Shown here piece after piece: positions 32,091-44,182 of a DNA stretch of 64,000 nt. Both the position numbers and the translations under genes were made by a program. This stretch comes from Paracamarosporium sp. OC-R06-R3. Taxonomy: Eukaryota; Ascomycota; Dothideomycetes; Pleosporales; Didymosphaeriaceae. The notes below the pieces were generated by a model that was given only the letters and a program-made list of their open reading frames with translations, was not told where the DNA came from and searched no databases. The DNA lies in assembly GCA_019828545.1 (NCBI GenBank), contig JACVRA010000180.1, forward strand, positions 62,001 through 126,000. The letters run 5' to 3'. Numbering within the stretch: the first letter of the stretch is position 1; each line of letters starts with the position of its first letter.

Positions 32091-33760
32091 TTACTTCCGC
32101 CTCGCCATCCCTGTGACAACCACCTCTCCACTCCCCACCTCAACCTTCCACCCCTCCTTAACCAATGCCCTCACGACCGCAGGCCCGATTTTCCCCCTCC
32201 CACCCTCACTATGCCTCCCCAACCCCGTCACAATTCTAAATCCATCCCTCGCACCACCCCTCCCTTGCCCATAGCCTGGGATTCGTGCTTCACCAAGGCC
32301 CTCCCACCACGCCTTTGTCCTCTGCTTGGCAATTCTTGTCGCGCTGTCCACAGTGACGCCATGCAAATCGAGCACAGTAGACGTAGACTGTTGAGAAACA
32401 AAGTAATCAGCATCCGCTTCTGACTGTGCGTGTAGGTGCGCGGTGGCATCGCGTCCAACTTGAGCATAATAGCCAGCTGCGGCTTTGAAGAGGGGATTTG
32501 AGCGACCTTTGCGATATGCAGCTGAGGCTTGAGTGAAGGCTGAGCTACGGGTTGCGGAGAGTGAGGCTGCTGTTCGAGGAGTAGCGGAGGGCGCTAGCTC
32601 GGGGAGCTTCGTGTCCTCGGTCGTGGGGTCGGAGAGGTCGACTGGGGCGTAGCGAGGTAGAACTTGTGGACCACTTTTGGTGAGAGAGACTGTGCTTGGA
32701 TAGACACTGAGTTTCTTTGCGAGCTCGTGCGCATTTGCTGTTGAGGGCGCTGTTAGCCGGATCAGAGCGATAGCGTATTCTAATTCGATGTTGGGAAACT
32801 CGTCGTTGAGATCGAGTGCAGGCTGGATTACAGATGCCTCTGGTTCTCCCTTTTCGTGAGCGGCGATGTTCTTCTTCATCATCGCAATGATGGTGCCAGC
32901 TAGTGAAAGTCCGTTTTCGTGATACATCGAGGTAATAGTTTTTGCAGGAACTTTCGTTCGTGATGCCAAAAACTCCACGTCTCGCCCACTATCTTGCCAC
33001 CTGTTCACGATTGGCGTGGTCGGACTGAGCTCTGATTCCGAGTTAGACGCGGATGTCATATCGTAGAGATTCATCCCTTTTTGCTTCCGCCTTTTGCCCT
33101 TCTTACCCCGCTGTGGAATGTGATTTTCCTCCGAAAATGCATCGATACCTTTCACAACCGGAACTTTCTCTTCAGGACTCCCTATCACATCGTCAAAATA
33201 CACATGGTTCAGCAATTCATCCGTCGCCTTCTCGAAGGCATTCCCGCATTTCTTTAATGTATACGCGACAAATTCGAGTCGCAGAGTTGGAAATGTCTCG
33301 GCAAGTAAAAGCTCCTTCGTTTGTGTATCAAAACCCTCTGTCTCCCGAAAATATCCTTCTGCTGCCGGGTCAAGCGAATCGGATGGACTTTTCGCCAGTG
33401 CTATGGTTGCCAAATCGTTGGATAGGCTCGTGCAGTCAGTGACAGTTGTCTGCGAAGCCCACGTCTCCGCATTCGATTCACCGTCATCGGACTGCTTGCT
33501 CGACCGCACCGCACCGCCACTGCTCCCCGACGGGTCGAATTCGGTAAGTTGTTCAGTTGTTGCTGTCTGCTTAAGATCCTCCAACAGAGTTCTTAGCACC
33601 TGTATGCCATTTTGCTGTCCTGCATAATCTGGGTAAAGCGCGTGTACGAGAGCGGGGTCTAACGGTGGGCAATATTCTTGCTGACCGGTTCTTAGCGTTT
33701 GGTCTCGGTCGCGTAACGGAGATGCGTGCATACCTCAAATTTGTAGAGCTCCTCATCCAT
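32091..33760 (-). CDS. CUE2: Cue2-like CUE/DUF1771/Smr-domain protein
   Basis: 538 aa from two exons. Exon 1 (33760-33734) encodes MDEELYKFE; a 53-nt intron (33733-33681, GTATGC, CGCTAAG branch, CAG) joins in phase 0 to exon 2 (33680-32091). A CUE-type ubiquitin-binding stretch (LLAETFPTLRLEFVAYTL, then ATDELLNHVY) is near residue 135-175. A second weaker CUE-like segment (LNDEFPNIELEYAIALIRL) lies near 305. The DUF1771 helix pair (YRKGRSNPLFKAAAGYYAQV) precedes the C-terminal Smr domain with LDLHG and TGLGRHS. This order is that of yeast Cue2, the endonuclease that cleaves mRNA at collided ribosomes in no-go decay. The LDLHG and TGxGxHS motifs form the Smr nuclease centre and are intact. Confidence 0.85.
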
Positions 33761-34542
33761 CTTTAGTCTTGAAATGCTTGCGTAGTCTAGTTTGGAGGGG
33801 TACACGTTGCATGCTCAAAGCTGAACAGGTTTCGGCCGGTCGAGAAAAAGCCTAGAAAAGCGATAGACTGTGGGACGGGGTGTGCAACACTGTGTTCGCG
33901 ACCGCGTATTCAACAGTGGGACAGTGCCGATGTCTGGTAATACAAAAAGCAGTGTGCGAGATGCGTGGTGCTTTTACACTGCGTGCATCAGCTGGGCGCC
34001 TAACTGTCCGGCGCTTGGCATCTACTACCGGTATTCAGCGGCCGCATTTTGCGAAGCAACCTTCACAAGACGATGGGGAAAGCATACTCGTTTTGTGCGA
34101 TTACAATCTGCCAAAAACTCCATTACGCGCTTGTAATGTGCGTCATTGGGCTCATGGATCCACATCGCGCGTGCGCGCTAAGTTATGACATAATCGATCT
34201 GCCCATGCGTCGAAGTTATCATGATTCATACCATGTAGAATTACTGTCCTAGAGCGTTTCTATCCTCGATCCCATCCTCCCATCCAAGAATTTGTGAGAT
34301 ACGCTATGTCGATGTACAAGCATGAACGCCATGGACTTCTCGTCCTGATGCATATTGTTCGTCGGAGGCGTGTCGATCGTAATACACACCAAGCCCAGTT
34401 CCAGATCCGTCCCATCCTACGTTGATGCACCATGAACAGAATGTAACGCCTAACCCATGAATGACTGAAAAGTATAAAGTCGCTTTAATGAAGAGTGCGC
34501 CGAACCCCAACAATGTCTGTCATGGTGGTCCAGCCTGCGTGC
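33761..34542. other. Intergenic, 0.8 kb
   Basis: Promoter of the Cue2-like gene and 3' flank of Ufd4. No gene seen. Confidence 0.5.
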
Positions 34543-37500
34543 TTAGGAAAGATGGAAGGCGCCCTGCCCTTCCTTGATGGCGACAGCAAGTTTTTCGCGA
34601 AGAATATCCACGCTACTGTAGTCGGGCATCTTGAGATAGTTAACGCACGTCATAACGCTCGGAAGATAGTCGTCCGATGTATATGGTGGCTCGCTCGGCT
34701 TGCAGACAACGGTAAACATCGGAGTAAGGTTTTTGAAGCCTGAGAACTGGTCAGTAGCAAGTCAAAAGAAGCAGGGTTGATATACTCACCGCCGATGGGG
34801 AGTTTCGGACTGCCAGTGATGAACTGCAGAAAGTCGCGGCGTTGAGTAGGCGAGAATTCGCTCATAGTTTGCAAGAGATTACGAACACTCTTGCTGTCAA
34901 GGTTGTACCCGTGGTCCGCTTTGATGGAATCCATGAGAGCTGCATGTCGATTAGCCGCAAGTCAATGATAGTAAACGAAGCAAGACTTACTTTCAAGCGA
35001 CCAGTCCTCCTCAACGCGCCCAAATAGCATGACGAGCTCATCTGGCGTGAAAGCCTTCAGTGCAGAGTATGGGAAAACTTCAGAAAAGCCTGCTCTGAAG
35101 GCATCTACCTGACGCTGGACGCCGGAGCCTAGCGTTAAATCAAGTACCTTGTCTACGTAGGTGTCCACATTTTCGATCGTAACTTGCTGATCCGCACCAT
35201 TCTCAATAAGTTCGATGGGGTACCCAGGAAGAGTGAAGTCCAGGCCAAGGTCGTCCACATGGCAGTCTTGGATAACAATGTTCTTAATAGCCGAAGCTTT
35301 CTGTGCAGCGGTCACAGTAGCCTCTTCTTCAATTTGCTTCTTTGCGTCCGCGAACTGCTTCAAAAGCTTGAGGGACTTAGCTAAATCGTAATCAACAGAC
35401 TTGACGGCCCCAAGAGAAGGCGCGACGGCAGTAGTGCCATCGCCGACGCGGAAGAAGGTTGGATTGAATGACACGTCGATGATTCTCGAGTCTAGCATGG
35501 ACCGTGCGACGAACTTCCCCAATGTCCTGAAGAGCTCGAGAATCTTGGCACCGTTCTCAGTCTCAGCTTGTGCCGCACTCATAGGTGCCGGGAAGAGACC
35601 TCGCTTTCCGAAAGCGTATTCGTCGTCTCCATTCGACTCATTCTCTCGCCAGAGCTTAAGCTTCTTCTTGGAGAACTCTTTTGACACTGAAGAGTAGAAC
35701 TCTAAGGTAGGCCCAAGTCCCGTGCCAACTTCCTCAAAGTACTCTACTTCTAATACGCTTGGAGAGTGGCCGTAAAGGTGCATGACTTTCATGGCTGACT
35801 CCAGAATGCGCGCACGAGAAATCCTAACTTTTTGTCGCTGTAAGCGTCCAAGGAAAGGCCGCTCATCACGATGACGGTCGTGCCTACTGTCGGATGTTGG
35901 CTGCGAGTTCTGCCAACGCGTCATAGACCGTGAGTACCCAAATGAAGTTGATTGCACAAATAAATGGCGAGTTTCAAATGGGAAGAGGAAGGGATAAAGA
36001 CGTGCCAAATCCTCGCTCCAGCTTGGAAGACAGTTACTCGCTACAATCAAGGGCTCCTCCAACTGACGATTCAACTTTGCTGTAAGCTTCGTGTTGACAA
36101 ATTGTGATAAAGGTTCCGCATTGGCTTTGAGTTGTTCTCGATTATCCGAGATCAAGTCATCCATGTTTGCGTTTAGGCCATGTAGGATGCTAAGCAGACG
36201 CAGAATTCCAGAGGTAACAGGGTGATCGTTCAGCGAGTGTGGCATTCCCGAAGTACCAGTCTTCGAGTCAGGAGGAGGGGTAATTGCATTTGATTCTGTA
36301 GGGGGTGGACCAGGTACACGCTTAAACTTGATAGTGTGAACCGCGTTCCACACTGTTCGGTGTGATACATCCTTCGGCAGGCCTTGACTGAAATGCACAG
36401 CACGATAGATTGTCGTATCGTTCGAAATCGGCTGGTCGTTAACGCTGAATTCAATATGCCAGTCTTGCGGAATGGACTGCACTGCCGCTGCATACGACAG
36501 AGCACCAGCTACGCCGCCAAGGCCTTGGTGTGCAGCGGCACCACGGAGGAGCGATGATAGTCTTGAAGGTGTTGACGTTCGCTCTTGCGTAGGTGGTTTC
36601 GTGGGCGTCTGACCTTGCACGGGTGTAGCTACTCGAGTTCCGTCCTCCTTGCGGGCAGTAACTTTGCCTGTAGGCGCAACTTCCACACTGACTGCGGACG
36701 GGTCAGGCTGCTCCTCTTCGAGGTCGTCATCAAGATCATCCATAATAGCATTTAGGGTGCTGGTCTCATCCATGGATTCTGGATCAGACAAGCGCTCCTC
36801 GTCGGCACATTCTACAGGGTCGCGGTCAGTGGCCGGCTTTTGCAATGCTGGGGGTGGCGGAGGTGGGGGTGGTTGTGCTTGCTGTCGTCTACTGGATCGA
36901 CGGGGCTTCTCTTGGGAAGCTGAACTCGGACCAGCCTGTGCAGGTGTTGCAGATCCTGATGGTTTCGCTTTGGATTTTCGCGATGAAGATCGGTTCGTCG
37001 ACTCAGATGGAGTGTGCGGGGGAGGAGGAATTGGTAAACGTCCTTCAGCGAGTGCTTGCGCGTAGGCTGCAACTTCACTCCTTCGCACTGCATGGCTTCG
37101 CTCGGCAATACTGATGCGAGGTCGCAAATAGTCATCCAGTGCTTTGAATGTTGCAATAGCATGGATTGACACCATCATGTTGCGGTACGTCTTTGGGATG
37201 CCAGACTCATCATCGGCCAGGAGTTTCAACCGCAACTGCTTGGCCAACATGGACGTAGCGCTGCCACGACTGTCATACGAATGCTGGTGAACTGTGATGA
37301 CCTCGAAGTGCTCAGCCCTACTCAGCAGATCTTGGAGTTTGCTGACCAGCACACTAAAGGGTGTGGCAGGAGAGGCACTACTGGCGGTCTTGATTTTATT
37401 CTTGCTGCTCGTACCCATAAATGCTTCGAGGAAGAGGGGACGAGGATCGACTCCTTTGACAGTTTTTGATGTGGAGAAGATGTCCAGCAAAACTTCGACT

Positions 37501-40235
37501 ATGTTGGACGACATGAGTTCGTAGCTAGTAATACTCTCAAGCGCGTCACCCTCAAAGTAGGCTGCCAAGCGAGTGAACAGCTCGATGCAGTTCCCTGAAC
37601 CATCTTCTAGAACGCACTGCCGAATTTCTGTAGAAAGAGATCTGAGATCATTCATTATGACGGCGGCCTTATCCCGGATGGCCTTAGCATCATCATTCTC
37701 GTGAACTTCAATAAATTTCTTGGCTCGTAGCGTGATGATGTCTTCAGCATTTGGCATTGGAGGCGGGTGAAAGTGATCGGAAGACGATGAAGAATCCGAG
37801 TCGTCATCGTCATCGCGGTGGTCGCTGTGGTCGTGCGGCTCTTCGTCATCGTTTCCGCTTTCGTCATCCTCGTCCTCGGAGTGCATTTCTACTTCTCCAA
37901 TATCCTGATCAATCTCCACTTCACCGATTGAAGTAGAACTGGCGTTCGAATCAGCAGCCGTTTCTACTTCAATGGTAGTTCTCGAATCTTTCGGCCGTAA
38001 TTCTAAAGTCTTGCATGGGCGGCTTGCCAGCTTCGCAATCTCGGAAATAACACCCTCGCGATAGAATTGGTAACGGTATATTGGCTCGAGACGTTTCAAC
38101 AAGAGCTCAGCAGCCTGAAGCGCATACGTCACCAAGGTTGGATGATCCTGTTGTGAAAATATTGACGCAAGATATGAGGCATAGGGAACAGCACGAAGAG
38201 CCTCTTCTAATATGTCTGTATCGAGGTTGGAAAGCATCTTGAGCTGTGCCGTCAATACCTTTTGTCGGACATTTAGATTGACCGTGCTTGAATACACATC
38301 CGTCAAGGTTGGGAGTAAGATGACGGCGAAGCGCTTGACTTGCTCCTTGCAATCCTCAAGCAGCTCAACGCGGTTGTCACTGGCTGAGTTGGTTGTCCTA
38401 GAAGCTGACAGTGGGGGCGCGCTATCACCAGGGTAGCCGGCATCGAAAAGGTCATCCAGATATGTCAAGTCTTCCCTCGTAACAGCAGGCAATAGCTCAC
38501 ATATCACATTGAGCGTCTCGAAAACTTGGTCCTTGGGGCGATGAATGAGAGCTTGCATGATGATGACAGTGTCGATTTTGGTCGCAACATCTTCGGTGCC
38601 ACCGGGAGGAGACACGCCAGTCAATATCTGGAAAAGCGTATCCACCACGTTCATCTTGAACATTTCAGCTGAGAGGCGTGGGCTCGCTTTTGCCGTCCAC
38701 GCGAGGACCTGGAGAAACATGGTATGGATGTGTGGCCCGATAAGGTTGGTTGTTCCAGGCAAAAGAAGCCCCAATATAGCTCGAAGCAGCTCGGGGCTGA
38801 CGAGCTCCTCGAGTTTGCTGTCTTGTTGCTTGAAGCTCTGTACAATCCTAGAGACACAAATGCAGCCTTGCTCAACAACTTTCTGGTCGTTGTTCTTCAG
38901 GATGTTTCCAAGAATTGGCATGACGTCGCGAACCGTAGGAAACGAGTCTTCAGGTATATTTCGGCAGCAATTGGCGGCTGTGGTGACTGCCGTTCGCTGA
39001 GTACCCGTAGCGAAGAAATCGAGATAAGTCAAGCACGCAGTGAGGCCACCTTCGCGAACGATGGATGCAGGAAACTCGACAGATATCTTCTCCAATGTGC
39101 TCAAACACTGTTCTGCGAGGTCGATGAACTGGATTTCAAGCAACTTAGAACATAATATTGGTACAGCGCCGCCATAGACGACGTTAGCGGTGGCTTGAGG
39201 GAGAGCTTCCATCAGATTGGCCAGACATCGGCACGCAAGAAGCATTATGTCGGGATTTTCTTCGCCTGAGAATGGATTAGGCTGCATCAACTTGACCAGC
39301 TCTTTCACGTATGCATCGGGTGAAAAGCGGCCAGCCAGATTGTCCTCTGTGGAAATCAACAAGACTTCAGAAAGATCCTGAAGTGCTATCAACTGAATCG
39401 TCGGGTCTTGTGACTGCAGCTGCTCTAGAATGCCTCGTAGTCGATTGTTCGTGCTGGTCATGAGGGGCGATATTCCCCAGCGTTGCCGCAGTGCAGAGAG
39501 ACCAAGTGGATGACGCCCCAGGAAGCTATTGCCGAAGGGGTCGTCATCATCATCGTCGTCCTCATCCTCATCATAGTGCCCGTCTTGCCCGTCTTGCCCA
39601 TCAGCATTGCTGCCGTCGCTAGTGTCAGGCCGGCCAGGTCCGGAACCTGCCTGTGGTGTCTCGTCTGTGCCAAGTGCATCCTCCATCGCTATATCCTCAT
39701 CATTCTTCGCGTTCGATTTGCGGGAACCCCGTCGGGACGAGGATGAAGGCGTGGCGTCTGTGTTGTGATCAGCTTTGGAGATCTTCGAAGGCCGCTGAGA
39801 GCTATCACCTTGACCTCCGCTCCGACGACCGCTCTTGCCGCGTTTCGACGACGAGGGTTGTGCTTTCTCCTCTGGGTTGTCGGTGGGTTGTCTATCATGG
39901 TCGATCAACATGGCGTCCATGCCATCAGAAATGGAGGAGTCCTCGTACCCAGGCGCAGACATGGCCGATTTGCCTTTACCCTTCTTCGAGTGAGCAGCGG
40001 AGGAGGCAGGCGGGTCCTGCTGCTCTACTTTGGTGCGCTTAGAACGACTGGCGCGAGCAGGAGGTGCTTCTGGCTGCTCTTGGGGTTCGCCGGGGCTGGA
40101 CTCGCGGGCAGAGGCCTTGCGCTTCCTCGTCGAGCTCGCACGCGCGGGCAGAGGCGGGGCGGGGAGGTTCGGCGGGTTGCTGGACGAGGTGCCTGATGAA
40201 AGCCTCGCAGACGAGCGAGTCACTCTGGACGACAT
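34543..40235 (-). CDS. UFD4: HECT-type E3 ubiquitin ligase Ufd4 (TRIP12 family)
   Basis: 1863 aa: a giant exon 40235-34991, then 34939-34790 and 34739-34543, with introns 34990-34940 (51 nt) and 34789-34740 (50 nt). The N-terminus (1-240) is disordered and basic (RKRK, SRSKRTK) with an acidic run ([10 protein letters not shown]). Residues about 250-700 are an armadillo-like helical repeat region ([20 protein letters not shown] and similar), the hallmark of Ufd4/TRIP12. More acidic disordered segments follow, then the HECT domain from about 1490. The last exon holds the catalytic loop [18 protein letters not shown], with the thioester cysteine near 1830, and ends AFHLS. Ufd4 family members ubiquitinate ubiquitin-fusion and N-degron substrates in cytosol and nucleus. 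The two short 3' exons are essential: the long frame alone lacks the catalytic cysteine. Confidence 0.92.
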
Positions 40236-42154
40236 GAGAAACTGATTTCTAAAAGGTCAACTTCGACGGCTCGCGCCAGACTGAGGCCCCGGTAGGTGTC
40301 GCAGCAGCTGTGCCGATGAAGCGGGTGAGAGGTGGAGGCGAGGTTGATGGGGCAGCGAGCGGTGGTGGTGTCGGTTGACGCGCTTGGCTGCGTGTGTGGG
40401 CGTGTGTGGGAGATGGGTAGACAGCGTACCTAGAAGAAGGAGAAGAAGATGGGACCAAGTGCCGGTCTTTTCTTTCCATGAGCAGTCGCTGCTTTACTTG
40501 GGCGCCATAGGCCGCTCTAAGCGAGTGCGGTGAGTCGGGACAGCGCGAACGGGCAGCAGCGGCGTGCGAGAGGCAGTGAAGGGGAACTGCACGTGCTGCT
40601 GATCTGCTGATGGCGGTGCGAGTGGGTAGTTAACGATGGTGTTTGCAGATGTCGTGCTGGATGGAGTTGATAACCATGGGTAGCCTTGGCAAGTGGATAA
40701 CCTCCGGCGGCCCTGCTTATTAGCTCGCCAAACATCGAAAGCGTGTAGGACCATTATTGTACATGGCTCCAACGGGCCGTCTGCGTCGCAGCTTATCTGC
40801 TGACAACGCAGTCGGATGTCAATCGCCTTTGTCCGGCAGGCATTGGCAGACGAGCTCTACGCATATTAATTGCAGTCGATCGCGACGATACAGTGACCAG
40901 TCACTTCAAACATTACTCCGACGGCCGCAACGACCACACGGCAACACGCATGGGCTCAGAGTGGATTGCTGGGCTCGAGGACGTCTCAGACGATTAGCTG
41001 GCGGCCATGTCCCCCAGTCTGTCTTTGCATTTGCCTTGTATTCACCTGAGAAAGACCAGCGGTCTATCGTGGGCTAACTTGCACTGAATCTGTGTCGTCA
41101 CTGATGCCAGCCTCAGCAGAGGACCTTGTGCCACGCATACAGCAATTCACGGATAAGCGAAGGCATTCTACGGCTGTCCATCGGAGGCGTTCTGCGCATC
41201 TCGGAGATGTTTGCCACTTCTACCACTACCTGTTCGAGCCTCCCACTTTTGCTTACCAGTCCCGCTCCGCACTGCGGTATTTTGCACCAGCGCTAGCAGC
41301 TCGTATGCAGAAGACGATGCCTAATACTGCGTCGCTTCTCGCTGCTTAGCCTCAAGGGTACTGGAGCTGCTGGGGAAGTCTGCAAGAAGCCCCGTGGGCC
41401 CGAATGGCACCATCCGTCGGCCGCTTTCGGCATGCGGGGCACGTGAGTTCATTGCACGCGCGAAGCTTCATGTCCAGGTCCAGTTGCAGGCGGCTGGCCT
41501 CAGACACATGGGACATGGCAGCTTGGAGCACCAAGCACAGGGGAGCCGCCGCCGTGCAGAGCATGTTTCAAGTGTGGCATGCAGCCGAGCAACACTCGCA
41601 GACTTGTGCGCAAGCGTGTCGGCTGCCGTCTCGTCTCGACCGCGGCGCACCGGCCTTAACCCCGCCCAGATGCCGCGTGAAAGACTATTAATCAGTCCCT
41701 CTACAAATGGCCCGGCCCGCCCTCCTGTGAATACTAATACTACTCTCTCTGCAATTCCCTCTACCCGCACGCGCATCCCTCCTGCCACCACTCCCACGAC
41801 ACCTGCCGTTGCTGCGCCTCTGTCCTTTTTTCACGTCACCCCCCGCCCCCGTTGATCTCCGGGCAACCACGGGTCGTTCGCCTCCCTCGCCAGCCTTGTC
41901 CATTCATTTGACTCACTGGCTGTCTCTTCGGGTCTCAACGCTTTGTTCTCGGTAAGCATTGTCTGCCTGCCGGACCTGCGCTACACGGACTGACGTTGCC
42001 CCAGGTCGCTCGCCGGCCTCTCCCCTTCGCCCACTGCATTCTTCACCACGCTCGCGCGCCCCCACGCCGACGCTTCTGCCCACTATTAACACCGTGCCCC
42101 CGCCATAAGCACCGACTTCCACCCTCGCACTCGCTTCGCCGCCCATACTCGACC
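40236..42154. other. Intergenic, 1.9 kb, divergent promoter region
   Basis: Lies head-to-head between Ufd4 (minus) and NMN adenylyltransferase (plus). Moderately GC-rich. No gene supported; the frames seen around 40494-40772 and 41352-41903 have no motif or splice continuity. The right end is a C-rich leader of the plus-strand gene with a likely 5' UTR intron. Confidence 0.5.
41952..42004 (+). other. Probable 5' UTR intron of the NMNAT gene
   Basis: GTAAGC donor at 41952, ACTGAC branch-like site and CCCCAG acceptor ending at 42004 (53 nt), all upstream of the ATG at 42155. Size and signals match the coding introns of this window. Confidence 0.5.
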
Positions 42155-43102
42155 ATGAGCGCCACTACTCACGACGTCTTGTCCAACGGTGGCGACCGAC
42201 AGCCTACCGTCGATGCAGCTCTCGGCAGCGCAGACACCATGTCACTCGACAATTACACATTCCCTCAGGAAAGATTGAAGACGACTCTCTCGGATCCTAC
42301 GAAACAGCCACTCGTCCTTGTTTCTTGCGGCTCCTTCTCGCCACCCACGAACCTCCACCTTCGCATGTTCGAGGAGGCTGCTGACTTTTGCGAATTCGAA
42401 ACAAACTATGAAGTCGTCGGTGGGTTTTTCAGTCCTGTCGGTGACGCATATAAGAAAGCTGGCCTGGCACCTGCCCACCACCGTATAAACATGACACGGA
42501 TAGCCGTGCGTGATAGCTCCACCTGGATTACTGTCGACCCATGGGAGCCGCTGCACAAGGAGTATCTGCCCACTGTTAAGGTTCTGGATCACTTTAACCA
42601 CGAACTAAACAACGTGTTGGGGGGTATCGAAACTCCGGACGGCCAGAAGAAACGCATCCACATTGCCCTCCTAGCTGGCGCAGACCTCATTCAGACCATG
42701 AGCACGCCAGGTCTGTGGGCCCCTGAGGATCTCGAGAGAATTCTAGGACACTACGGAGCTTTTATCCTAGAACGCAGTGGAACAGACATTGGTAAGCTAG
42801 TCTGAACCGCGTTCTACAACAATCCGCTTACATTCACAGATGATGCTCTCCTCACTTTGCAACAGTACCGCGACAACATTCGCGTCATTCCGCAACTAAT
42901 TCAGAATGATGTGTCGTCTACCAAAATTCGCTTGTTTCGGAAACGCGGCAAGAGCATCAGATACTACATTCCGGACAAGGTTGTAGATTACATCTACGAG
43001 CACAACCTGTACGTCGATGACGACAAAAAGCAGATGGAGAAGGGCAAGGGTAAAGTTCTTCAAGATGCCCAAGGATCTTCGACAGCGGCGACAACATCTT
43101 GA
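42155..43102 (+). CDS. NMA1: Nicotinamide/nicotinate mononucleotide adenylyltransferase
   Basis: Joins NMN or nicotinate mononucleotide with ATP to make NAD or its deamido form, the shared last adenylation step of NAD synthesis and salvage. Exons 42155-42791 and 42840-43102, with a 48-nt intron (GTAAGC, TTCACAG), give 299 aa. ATG 42155 is in ACCATGAGC context; the frame is open upstream without an ATG. The nucleotidyltransferase motif GSFSPPTNLHLRMFE (residues 59-73) matches GxFxPxTxxHL. FFSPVGDAYKKAGL, the AHHRINM segment and the C-terminal NDVSSTKIR motif (ISSTxxR class) are all present. Length and order match eukaryotic NMNATs. The tail is Lys-rich (KKQMEKGKGK), possibly a nuclear signal as in yeast Nma1/Nma2. 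Confidence 0.93.
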
Positions 43103-44182
43103 AACAACCAGCTTTCATCTGAGCGACACCTCAGGACTGTTAATAAGCTCTCAGAGCCATAACTCCACTCGCCTAACGAACACTGTGTATTGCTACGGCA
43201 CGATTTCCATCTTGTATTCTGAACGGGACGGTTTACTGTTGAATTGGCAGTAATAGATGTAAGCTCCATTGGAGAGCTGAAAGAGCCGGTTGCCATGGCC
43301 TCCGCGGGCCTAGCGATCGTCTAGAGGGAACTGCCGCATTTTTCTTACGACACGATACCATAGATACCACAATCAATGCGACGATATTCTGCAGGGTGCT
43401 GGACTCTATTCAGAGCCGCACATTCGCATCCTAATGCCAATCTGCATGCCCAGTTTTTCGCCTTCGGCAGTAATATGATGTCATGTTTCGGTTCACAGTG
43501 AGATCTGCAGGATTGCTTTTCGCCCCATGCAGGGTGCCTTTCCGTGAAAGGATTTCGACACTGCCACGTGTGGCTAATTCATAGTTTTGCATGTGCTGTG
43601 TATGCAACGTGCTGCGTCAGCACGTTCGCGAAATACAGCCCCGTTGATTTAGTAGATTTCAAATGTACTTTTATCGGCAAATCTTGTCAAGTACCATTAC
43701 AAACGCAACAGTCCGCAACAAAGAGAGGCCAAAAACACTATCTAGCAGATGTTCTCCTCGCGGACGTGCAGTGTGGAAGTAATCTCAAAGCTCAATGATG
43801 ACGTCCACGTTTCCAAGCTCGTACCCAACAAATTCACCCAAGAACCCAATCCCAAATCGTAGAAACCACCGATATTGTGCGATAACTTTATGTGTTCATA
43901 GTCAATAATTCCAAGTTTTACGAGGCGCGAGCCCAGCCGCCGAGGCGTGCCACGTCAGGCCAATTGTCAATAGTGCATCACCGTAGCAACGGCAGCAGGC
44001 CCAGCCTCTCCCGCCTCCTACAACACGCTTACGAAATTGTGCATGCAGTGAACCAGATTTCGAGACATTCGCTTTACAGCATTGATCCGCGCCTCACACA
44101 AGCGTTGCGATCCCATCTCCTCTTTCGGTTTGTAAATTAAGAGTTGCATTCCTCGACCCCGCAATCCTCCTCGTCCCAACCC
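43103..44182. other. Intergenic, 1.1 kb
   Basis: 3' flank of NMNAT and promoter of ExgD. No gene seen; an 84-codon frame at 43544-43798 has no support. Confidence 0.5.

Noticed and set aside
31849..32274. 141-codon plus-strand frame
   Set aside because: Its second half is antisense to the Smr domain of the Cue2-like gene; the first half has no coding character.
41352..41903. Several overlapping frames on both strands before the NMNAT gene
   Set aside because: They conflict with each other, lack domains and lie in the probable leader/promoter of NMNAT.
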